Source: Porticoccaceae bacterium
Lineage (GTDB): Bacteria; Pseudomonadota; Gammaproteobacteria; Pseudomonadales; Porticoccaceae
Assembly: GCA_030741175.1 (NCBI GenBank)
Contig: JASLVT010000015.1
Coordinates: 1-13,488 of the forward strand
Direction of reading: 5' to 3'
DNA length: 13,488 nucleotides
Position 1 is the stretch's first letter. Every line of letters starts with the position of its first letter. The position numbers were made by a program, and so were the translations under genes. A model generated the notes under the pieces. The model was not told the DNA's origin and ran no database searches. It saw only the letters and a program-made list of their open reading frames with translations. Shown here piece after piece: positions 6,387-13,029 of the stretch.

Positions 6387-7274
6387 CTAGCTGCTGTTGT
6401 TTGATCTCGCCAATAGACGTTGAGCCTGTTTGAGGTGCGGTATATCTACCATCTTGTTATCTAATTGCAACGCCCCTGCATTGGGGTTAGCTGCAAATAG
6501 ATCTACAATCTTTTTCGCTCTAATTAACTCTTCTTCAGTCGGGGAAAAAGCCTGATTAATTAGTTCAACCTGAGACGGATGAATCGCCAACTTACCAGTG
6601 TAGCCAATGCTATGAGCTGCTATGCACTCGGCCGAAAGCCCTTCAGAGTTGCCAATACCAGTAAATACAGTATCTATGGCCTGCACCCCCAATTGTTTAG
6701 CCTTTAGCAAACAGAGGGTACGAAGCAATTCAAAAGGTGGAAGGAACTTACCCTCGGCATCGCGATTAGCCGTAGCACCCAACTCTGTCGCTAAATCCTC
6801 GGGACCCCAACTGAGGCCAACCAAACGATCGCAGGGATTATCAATACTGTCAAAGCCCAAAACACCTGTCGGCGTTTCTCCTGTGATAGCAATCACTTTC
6901 GTACTTTTGGCCGGTATATTGTTTTTCACCTCTAATGAATCGAGAAGTGCCGAAAGCTGGAGCAACTGCTCGCCATTTTCCAGCTTGGGCAACAGAATAA
7001 TATCCGGTTGCCCAGCCATCACCACCGCAAGGTCTTCCTGCAAATGCGGCGTATCCATTGCATTGATTCGTACGGCCAATGATCGCTGTGCAAGCGCCTC
7101 ATCCTGTAACACCTGCTGTACAAGCCGACGAGCGTTTGGTTTTTCTGCCTCTAAAACAGAATCCTCTAGATCAAAAATAATCAGATCTGCGTCGATTGAG
7201 CTCGCTTTATTGAGCATTTTTTCATTGCCGCCGGGAATAAAAAGTGCACTTCTAAATTCGTTCATAGCCATCAT
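6387..7274 (-). CDS. CitE / HpcH-HpaI family CoA-ester lyase
   Basis: A TIM-barrel, Mg-dependent carbon-carbon lyase related to the citrate lyase beta subunit and malyl-CoA or citramalyl-CoA lyases, which cleave beta-hydroxyacyl-CoA esters by retro-aldol or Claisen chemistry. The 295 residues show FIPGG near the start, FDLEDSV (34-40), the Arg of RIN (69-71), ITGETPTGVLG with metal ligand Glu133, LSWGPEDL with metal ligand Asp160, and the GYTGKLAIHPSQ segment (224-235) that closes the active site. All are hallmarks of stand-alone CitE-like enzymes. No citrate lyase alpha or gamma partner is present, so it is not a citrate lyase subunit. Three Met codons occur at positions 1, 2 and 4; the exact start is uncertain by a few residues, and the nearest purine run (GAGG) lies about 15 bases upstream of the first. 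It follows the flavin oxidoreductase gene by 36 bp and is probably co-transcribed with it. Confidence 0.9.
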   Translation of the reverse strand: MMAMNEFRSALFIPGGNEKMLNKASSIDADLIIFDLEDSVLEAEKPNARRLVQQVLQDEALAQRSLAVRINAMDTPHLQEDLAVVMAGQPDIILLPKLENGEQLLQLSALLDSLEVKNNIPAKSTKVIAITGETPTGVLGFDSIDNPCDRLVGLSWGPEDLATELGATANRDAEGKFLPPFELLRTLCLLKAKQLGVQAIDTVFTGIGNSEGLSAECIAAHSIGYTGKLAIHPSQVELINQAFSPTEEELIRAKKIVDLFAANPNAGALQLDNKMVDIPHLKQAQRLLARSNNSS

Positions 7275-7310
7275 TGTTTTATTGCATCGCCTCAGGATAC
7301 ACCAACTGGA

Positions 7311-8279
7311 TTAACCAACGATAGCCGAGAGCCTGTCATTGATGATCGATTTTGCTTCATTAACGACATTATCAACCAATGTCGCACAGCTTGGTACATC
7401 ATGAATCAAACCACCGGCCATACCAATAGTAAGCATACCACTATCGATCTTACCTGTAGACCAAGCAACATCTTGATTGGCGCCAGACACCAAATGATGC
7501 ACCTGACTAAAGTCGGCACCAGCAGCCTCTAATTCCACCACTTGTTTGGCGACTTTGTTGGCATAGACACGAGCCGTATTGTTGTAAGATCTAAAAATTA
7601 GCTGTGTCTGAGTCTCATCCATGGTTAAAATCTCCTGTTTGACATTGTCGTGTACTGGCGCTTCCTTCACGGCAATAAAGCGAGTTCCCATATTGACGCC
7701 GTCTGCGCCCAGGGCCAGCGCGGCAGCTAAACCTCTGCCATCAGCAATGCCACCTGACGCAATCACTGGGATAGATAATTTATCGACCGCCGCGGGAATA
7801 AGAACCAGCCCAGGAATATCTTGCTCGCCCGGATGACCAGCGCATTCAAAACCGTCGATACTGACCACTGCAACACCCAGGCGCTCTGCGGATAAGGCGT
7901 GGCGAACCGCCACACATTTATGGATTACCTTGATATTATGAGCATTAAAGCGCGCCATATAAGCTTCGGGGCTTCGGCCGGCAGTCTCTACAATCTTGAC
8001 GCCACTGTTACAGATAACATCGACATAATCATCATAGTTAATATCAGTAGACACCACACCGACGGTCAAATTAATAGCGATTGGCTGATCGGTAAGCGAT
8101 AGGCATTTGTCTATCTCAGCGGCTAATAATTCAGGTGTGGGTTGAGTCAAAGCAGTCATGGTTCCCAGAGCACCCGCATTAGATACTGCAGCTGCCAACT
8201 CCGCCGTACCTACTCGCATCATGCCACCACAAACAATTGGGGTTTTAATGCCCAGTAATTCCGTTAATTTGGTTTTCAT
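7311..8279 (-). CDS. NAD(P)H-flavin oxidoreductase of the nitronate monooxygenase / FabK-like family
   Basis: A 322-residue FMN-binding TIM barrel. The N-terminal IKTPIVCGGMMRVGTAELAA, the SNAGALG turn (33-39), GFECAGHPGE (143-152) and ASGGIADGRG (174-183) followed by GTRF (198-201) are the FMN and phosphate contacts of this family. His149 corresponds to the conserved His of NMO/FabK-like proteins. Members are routinely labelled 2-nitropropane dioxygenase or nitronate monooxygenase. The ECAGHPG form of the motif and the catabolic company make an enoyl-CoA or enone reductase equally credible, and I would not assert nitronate as the substrate. An AAGGA lies about 11 bases before the ATG. It is first in a two-gene minus-strand unit with the CitE-like lyase and is divergent from the Rieske oxygenase gene. 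Confidence 0.88.
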   Translation of the reverse strand: MKTKLTELLGIKTPIVCGGMMRVGTAELAAAVSNAGALGTMTALTQPTPELLAAEIDKCLSLTDQPIAINLTVGVVSTDINYDDYVDVICNSGVKIVETAGRSPEAYMARFNAHNIKVIHKCVAVRHALSAERLGVAVVSIDGFECAGHPGEQDIPGLVLIPAAVDKLSIPVIASGGIADGRGLAAALALGADGVNMGTRFIAVKEAPVHDNVKQEILTMDETQTQLIFRSYNNTARVYANKVAKQVVELEAAGADFSQVHHLVSGANQDVAWSTGKIDSGMLTIGMAGGLIHDVPSCATLVDNVVNEAKSIINDRLSAIVG

Positions 8280-8504
8280 AGTTATGCTGTTCCTTAATCA
8301 ATTGATCTCAGACATTAGGTGCTGTCCACTATTATGCAGGCTGATATTGATTACCACTATCAAAAACACGGATCTGGCTACAGCCCCGCTAATGCCTATT
8401 AAAAACGCTATATCCTAGAGCCCCGTTTAAGGTTATTGTTTAGACAGAGGGCAAGTGCAGCACAAGACTCACTGCATCAATGATAACAACGGGTAATAGC
8501 AACG
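8280..8504. promoter_or_regulatory. Divergent promoter region between flavin oxidoreductase and Rieske oxygenase
   Basis: 225 bp shared by two outward-facing genes. It contains the perfect 10-bp palindrome ATCAATTGAT (8297-8306), TTGAT-N7-ATCAA (8347-8363), and ATCAATGAT (8476-8484). The last is identical to nine bases inside the right half of the dyad upstream of the aldehyde dehydrogenase (1537-1545). A CATAAT at 8336-8331 on the minus strand is a possible -10 for the oxidoreductase, without a well-placed -35. No convincing promoter for the Rieske gene could be picked out. Confidence 0.45.
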
Positions 8505-9719
8505 ATGAAAAATCCTGACGAATCAATAAATTGGAGCGAAGTTCGGGCGCGCAGTGCGCGTGAATCGCAGCGAAAACAAGTAAAAATGCTGAAAGAAGGT
8601 AACCAAATGGCAGATGCGCCACTACCTTTGCATAAGTCAGTTTATATTGATGAAGAGCGCTTCCAAGCTGAGCGAGAACATATCTTTCTATCACAACCTC
8701 TGGTCGCTTGCCTCTCCGGTGATATTGCCAACACGGGAGATACCATTCTATTCGAAGCGGCGGGCCCCTCAATACTGGTGACGCGAGGCAAGGATGGTAC
8801 GGCGCGAGCCTTTTTAAATATGTGCACCCACCGCGGCGCAAAACTGGTCGAAGAGGCCGAGCCTTGGTCAGGGGTAAAAAATAGATTCACCTGCCCATTT
8901 CACGCATGGACGTTCGATGGCACCGGCCGTTTGATTGGACAGCCGGGTAAAGAGGGCTTTGAAAAATGCGCTATCGGTGGACGCAACCTTATTGAACTTC
9001 CCTGCACCGAGCATATTGGGCTAGTCTTTGTAAAAGCCAATCCAGATGCTGATGAGATAGACGCCGAAGCATTCTTAGGAGACTATGCTGATGTACTGGC
9101 ACAACTAGAGTTATGGCGTGCAGAGCCAGTCAAGAAAGGCGTGCTCACGGCAGATTCCAACTGGAAGTTCGCTCTCGATACCTATGGCGAAAGCTATCAT
9201 TTCAGTACTTTGCATAAATCCACTATTGCCAACACCAACTATACCGACAAGCAAGTTTTTGAACGTTTTGGACCTCATCACCGCATTGAATTTCCCAAAT
9301 TATCTACAGGTGATCTGATTGATAAAGATGAGAGTGAATGGCCGGAAACTATCTATGGCGGCGTGCATTTCCTATTCCCTAATACCGGAATATTTTTTGG
9401 CGCCGTTGCTGAAAATGTTTTCTTTACTCAAGTATTCCGCCTATTTCCAGATGGGGTGGGCAAAACACGCTGCCAGTTTGCGGTTTACGCGCCCTTTGGT
9501 GTTGAGTCGGATGCCCATCGGGACAGTTGTATCGCCGCCTACGATGCGACAGCCACCGTTGTTCAAGATGAGGACTATCGCGTCGCCTCTAATGGTTACG
9601 CTAACTTGATGTCGGCATCCAAAGATTACCATGTGGTACTGGGTGCAAATGAAATGGCGCTCCATACAGTGCATCAAAATATAGCCAAAACTATCGGCAT
9701 GCCTCTAGAGCAGGAGTGA
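8505..9719 (+). CDS. Rieske non-heme iron oxygenase, large (alpha) subunit
   Basis: Inserts oxygen into an aromatic, alicyclic or C-H substrate using electrons delivered through a [2Fe-2S] centre to mononuclear iron. In 404 residues the Rieske ligands are Cys107, His109, Cys130 and His133 (C-x-H-x20-C-x2-H). The catalytic-domain triad is His232 and His237 in GESYHFSTLH plus Asp355 or Asp357 in VVQDEDY. The acidic residue that relays electrons between subunits is Glu229, where most family members have Asp; Glu also occurs in the carnitine monooxygenase CntA. No beta subunit, ferredoxin or reductase gene is nearby, so partners must be encoded elsewhere. The start is uncertain: the ATG at 8505 has a weak SD (GGG, 11 bases away), whereas an in-frame ATG at 8607 (residue 35) follows GAAGG with 7 bases. 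It is divergent from the flavin oxidoreductase. Confidence 0.93.
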   Translation: MKNPDESINWSEVRARSARESQRKQVKMLKEGNQMADAPLPLHKSVYIDEERFQAEREHIFLSQPLVACLSGDIANTGDTILFEAAGPSILVTRGKDGTARAFLNMCTHRGAKLVEEAEPWSGVKNRFTCPFHAWTFDGTGRLIGQPGKEGFEKCAIGGRNLIELPCTEHIGLVFVKANPDADEIDAEAFLGDYADVLAQLELWRAEPVKKGVLTADSNWKFALDTYGESYHFSTLHKSTIANTNYTDKQVFERFGPHHRIEFPKLSTGDLIDKDESEWPETIYGGVHFLFPNTGIFFGAVAENVFFTQVFRLFPDGVGKTRCQFAVYAPFGVESDAHRDSCIAAYDATATVVQDEDYRVASNGYANLMSASKDYHVVLGANEMALHTVHQNIAKTIGMPLEQE

Positions 9720-9862
9720 AGCCATAGAAAACTAAAAATAACAGCATTGCTCAATAGTCCAAACCATAGACAGATATGCGGTTATCCCAACGCGCACAAA
9801 ATTGCTTGTCTCTACCATGGGTGCGCAAGGCTGTGCAGATAATAGAACGAGGAGAATAAACA
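9720..9862. other. Intergenic gap between Rieske oxygenase and NmrA-like genes
   Basis: 143 bp. GCGCAC (9792-9797) and GTGCGC (9821-9826) form 6-bp inverted arms around 23 bases, with no T-run after them. GATAAT at 9838-9843 could be a -10 box but has no matching -35. Whether the two genes share a transcript cannot be decided from this. Confidence 0.35.
9849..9854 (+). promoter_or_regulatory. Strong ribosome binding site before a GTG start
   Basis: GAGGAG with 8 bases to the GTG at 9863 supports GTG as the start codon of the NmrA-like gene. The predicted N-terminus then begins directly with the first Rossmann strand (MAIVSVVGATG), as expected. Confidence 0.8.
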
Positions 9863-10798
9863 GTGGCAATAGTATCAGTGGTGGGTGCAACAGGCCGGCA
9901 AGGCCTTGCGCAAGTCAAACAATTACTCAACCAAGGGTACAGCGTGCGCGCACTCTCACGCAGCGATTCTCCCAATCTAGGTGAATTCACCGACAAAGTC
10001 CAAACTCGGTACATGGATATAGAAGACGAAACATCCATTGAGGCTGCTCTCGATGGCTCTCAATTTGTTTTTTACAATCATCCGCTGCACCTAAACTTCA
10101 AACGTGAAGAGCTGGCGACAAAACTAGGGCGAGCTTCCAAAAAAGTAGGGATAGAGCGACTGGTTTGGAATACCGCCAGTTGGATACCTGATCGCCCTGG
10201 TGACTCCCATACATATAGCGGTAATACCAGGGGTCTCAATGCGTTATGGGCAACGGGCGTCCCAGCCACAGTATTTGGCGCCGTGCTATTTATGGATAAT
10301 CTTCTTACCGACTGGGCACGCCCTATGTTGATAGAGGAAAAAAGATACATATATCCCCATGCGCCAGATATTGGCGCCAATTGGATCAGTCTCGACGACG
10401 TTGCAAAAGTCATGATGGCATCATTGGATCGACCAGACATGATTGGTAGTTGGATGAATATTGGCGGGCCAGAGCGACTGAGAGGTGCAGAGGTAGCAGC
10501 TATACTCTCCGAGGCTATTGGCTTCAACCTAGCCTACGAACCCTGTACACCAGAAGAGTTTGCACAACTATTAGTCGAAGCTATGGGCGATACCGTAGCG
10601 GAGGAGAATAGAAAGGGGTTTGCTAGCTATATCGCTGAGGTCTATCACTATAACAACACCTCACCAACTACCCCCTTTGCGGTAAATACCGACTATATGC
10701 TTGAGCGCCTACCAGAGATAAAATTGGAAACCTTGGCATCCTGGGCGAGTAGACAGGACTGGTCTGGCAATAACAATTTTCGCCCCTCGGGTGGCTAG
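9863..10798 (+). CDS. NmrA-like / atypical SDR NAD(P)-binding protein
   Basis: 311 residues with an N-terminal Rossmann fold: VSVVGATGRQG (4-14) is the GxxGxxG dinucleotide loop in the form used by NmrA/HSCARG and related atypical short-chain dehydrogenases. Arg29 and Arg33 in VRALSRS after the second strand favour NADP(H). A typical YxxxK active site is not evident; HTYSGNTRG (116-124) lies in that region instead. Homologues are either redox sensors without catalysis or reductases of aromatic and isoflavone-type substrates. A reductase or dehydrogenase acting on a Rieske product is a possible role, given its place downstream of the oxygenase, but nothing in the sequence proves it. Start is GTG with a strong SD. 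Confidence 0.82.
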   Translation: MAIVSVVGATGRQGLAQVKQLLNQGYSVRALSRSDSPNLGEFTDKVQTRYMDIEDETSIEAALDGSQFVFYNHPLHLNFKREELATKLGRASKKVGIERLVWNTASWIPDRPGDSHTYSGNTRGLNALWATGVPATVFGAVLFMDNLLTDWARPMLIEEKRYIYPHAPDIGANWISLDDVAKVMMASLDRPDMIGSWMNIGGPERLRGAEVAAILSEAIGFNLAYEPCTPEEFAQLLVEAMGDTVAEENRKGFASYIAEVYHYNNTSPTTPFAVNTDYMLERLPEIKLETLASWASRQDWSGNNNFRPSGG

Positions 10799-10914
10799 AC
10801 GCTGAACAACAGGCTATTAGCACATTTCTGCTGATAGTAACCAATACACATTATCTATCGGCATTAAGCTCTGATGGCTAGGGATAGATCAATAGGGAAA
10901 ACATTAATATCACT
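10799..10914. other. Leader region upstream of the hydratase/dehydrogenase gene
   Basis: 116 bp holding two weak inverted repeats: TATTAGC/GCTGATA (10815-10821 and 10830-10836, one mismatch) and ATCTATC/GATAGAT (10853-10859 and 10883-10889, 23-base spacer). AGGGAAAA about 13 bases before the ATG is a poorly spaced SD. No confident promoter or terminator is seen. Confidence 0.35.
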
Positions 10915-12969
10915 ATGGCTAATTTACTAACTTATGAAGTACATGATGACGTGGCCGTTGTCACAATCGATTCCCCACCGGTAAATGCTCTGGGATTTGA
11001 CGTTCGTCAATCCATTATTAAGGGGTTTGAAAAAGCAGCAGCTGATGCAGATGTCCAAGCCATCATTCTGGCCTGTAAAGGCAGAACTTTTTTTGCTGGT
11101 GCTGATATTCGGGAATTCGGTGCCGCACCTAAATCACCCCTGTTGCCGGAGGTAATCGCACTCATCGAATCCAGCCCAAAATTAACTATCGCTGCCCTTC
11201 ATGGCACACCGCTTGGTGGTGGTCTAGAGACTGCACTGGCTTGTCATTATCGTGTTGCTACAGCTGACACTCGAGTTGGCTTACCTGAGGTTAAGCTGGG
11301 ACTACTGCCAGGCGCCGGAGGCACACAGAAATTACCGCGATTGGTCGGTATTCCAGCTGCACTGGAAATCATTACCAGCGGTCGCCAAATAAAATCTGCT
11401 GAAGCACTGGAACTGGGACTGGTCGATAAACTCTGCTCAGGCGACGATCTCATAAAGGACAGCATCGACTTTGCAAAGTCACTTATTGCACAGGATGCAC
11501 CGCGCCTATTGGTTTGCGAGCGCAACGAGAAAACCGCAGAACATAAAGGCAAGAGCGATATTTATGACGCTTTCAGGGAAAAAAATGCGCGCCGTTTTCG
11601 TGGCTTCAAGTCAGTGGAAAATATTATTAAATCTATCCAGTTATCTGCGGATCTGCCCTATGACCAAGGACTAAAGCGTGAACGTGAACTGTTTACAGAA
11701 CTACAACAAAGTCGCGATGCCGCAGCGCAACAATATGTGTTTTTCTCCGAACGTGAAACAAGCAAAATTCCAGATATACCAAAAACAACCGCTGTGCGGA
11801 CGATAGACAGCGTTGGCATTATTGGCGCGGGCACCATGGGTGGTGGCATCGCCATGAATTTTCTCAATGCCAACATTCCTGTGACATTATTAGAGCAAAA
11901 ACAAGATGCCCTTGAACATGGTATCAGCGTGATTAAGAAGAATTATCAACGCTCAGTTAACAGTGGCCGTATGACCGAGCAAGCCCTTGAGGCGCGTATG
12001 GCGCTAATCACGCCTTCTCTCGATTATACTGATTTGTCGTCGGTAGACCTCATCATAGAAGCCGTATTTGAAACCATGGAGATTAAAAAGGATGTGTTTC
12101 GCAAGATAGATGCAATCGCCAAACCCGGCTGCATTCTTGCCTCTAATACCTCTTATCTTGATCTCAATGAGATTGCTGAGGCAACGAAACGCCCACAAGA
12201 CGTCATCGGCCTACACTTCTTCTCTCCCGCCAATGTAATGAATTTATTGGAAGTCGTCCGTGGCGACAAATCTGACAAAGATGTTATCAATACAGGAATG
12301 CGTCTCGCCAAGACCATTGGTAAAACACCGGTTTTATCGCGGGTCGGCTGGGGCTTTATTGCTAACCGTGTGATGAAGGTCAGAGGGTATCAAACCGATA
12401 ATCTTATTCTGCAGGGTGTTAATCCCGAAATCATTGATAAGGTAATTTATGACTATGGGTTTGCTATGGGGCCAATTGCAATGAAAGATCTGGTTGGACT
12501 CGATGTTCTTGGTCGAGACTCAACAGAACGCACAGTGGAGAGTGTCTTGGTGAGCATGGATCGCCTCGGGCAAAAGAAAAATGGCGGTTACTACGATTAT
12601 GACCAAAACCGTCAGCGAACCCTGTCACCGGTCGCCATAGAGGTTATTCAGCAGGTTGCTGCAGAAAAAGGCATTGAGGCTGTTGCAGCAGATGAAGACG
12701 AAATACTCGCACGCCTACTCTACCCTGTTATCAATGAGGGAGCCAAAGTACTCGACGAAGGTATAGCTCTGCGTAGCTGCGATATTGATATAGCCTGTAT
12801 CAAAGGCTATAACTGGCCTGTATACAAAGGCGGGCCCATGTTCTGGGCCAACACCATTGGTCTTGAAAAAGTGCTGACAAAATTGCGGGAATTTGAACAA
12901 CGATTTGGTGAGGCCTTTACTCCATCCCCTTACCTCGTGCGATTAGTTGAAGAGGGAAAGGAGTTTTAA
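10915..12969 (+). CDS. Fused enoyl-CoA hydratase / 3-hydroxyacyl-CoA dehydrogenase (FadB/FadJ-like multifunctional protein)
   Basis: A 684-residue bifunctional beta-oxidation enzyme that hydrates trans-2-enoyl-CoA and then oxidises the 3-hydroxyacyl-CoA with NAD. The crotonase domain (about 1-190) has the oxyanion segment FFAGADIREFG (59-69), HGTPLGGGLETALACHYR with catalytic Glu105, and LPEVKLGLLPGAGGTQ with catalytic Glu125. A linker leads to the NAD fold VGIIGAGTMGGGIA (300-313), with Glu327 as the ribose-binding acid, then the dehydrogenase set Ser413, His434 (GLHFFSP), Glu446 and Asn484 (GFIANR). Their spacing matches human HAD. The C-terminal helical domains (about 480-680) carry YDYGFAMGP (502-510) and LGQKKNGGYYDYD. 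Its length resembles bacterial and peroxisomal proteins of this class. No thiolase gene follows, unlike fadBA operons, so this is a dedicated paralogue for a side pathway rather than the housekeeping fadB (inference). Confidence 0.94.
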   Translation: MANLLTYEVHDDVAVVTIDSPPVNALGFDVRQSIIKGFEKAAADADVQAIILACKGRTFFAGADIREFGAAPKSPLLPEVIALIESSPKLTIAALHGTPLGGGLETALACHYRVATADTRVGLPEVKLGLLPGAGGTQKLPRLVGIPAALEIITSGRQIKSAEALELGLVDKLCSGDDLIKDSIDFAKSLIAQDAPRLLVCERNEKTAEHKGKSDIYDAFREKNARRFRGFKSVENIIKSIQLSADLPYDQGLKRERELFTELQQSRDAAAQQYVFFSERETSKIPDIPKTTAVRTIDSVGIIGAGTMGGGIAMNFLNANIPVTLLEQKQDALEHGISVIKKNYQRSVNSGRMTEQALEARMALITPSLDYTDLSSVDLIIEAVFETMEIKKDVFRKIDAIAKPGCILASNTSYLDLNEIAEATKRPQDVIGLHFFSPANVMNLLEVVRGDKSDKDVINTGMRLAKTIGKTPVLSRVGWGFIANRVMKVRGYQTDNLILQGVNPEIIDKVIYDYGFAMGPIAMKDLVGLDVLGRDSTERTVESVLVSMDRLGQKKNGGYYDYDQNRQRTLSPVAIEVIQQVAAEKGIEAVAADEDEILARLLYPVINEGAKVLDEGIALRSCDIDIACIKGYNWPVYKGGPMFWANTIGLEKVLTKLREFEQRFGEAFTPSPYLVRLVEEGKEF

Positions 12970-13000
12970 GCAACCAGTCGTCCATCCCCCACCGCAACAG

Positions 13001-13029
13001 CCCAAGAGTACTCGCTAAGTGCTCTTGGG
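13001..13029. terminator. Hairpin between convergent genes, overlapping the second Rieske gene's stop
   Basis: CCCAAGAGTAC (13001-13011) and GTGCTCTTGGG (13019-13029) form an 11-bp stem with one G-T pair and a 7-base loop. The stop codon of the minus-strand oxygenase (13017-13015) is inside the loop. No T-run follows on either strand, so it may be a bidirectional structural or 3'-end-protecting hairpin rather than a canonical intrinsic terminator. Confidence 0.5.

Noticed and set aside
6622..7314. 230-codon open frame on the plus strand, antisense to the CitE-like lyase
   Set aside because: Its product is Ser/Arg/Pro-rich with no recognisable fold, and it mirrors the codon structure of a well-supported gene. 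It is a shadow frame.
8440..8841. 133-codon open frame on the minus strand across the Rieske gene start
   Set aside because: It overlaps the divergent promoter and Rieske-domain codons, and no domain is recognisable.
10078..10527. 149-codon open frame on the minus strand inside the NmrA-like gene
   Set aside because: It lies entirely antisense to a gene with a clear Rossmann fold and a strong SD; the product is low in recognisable features.
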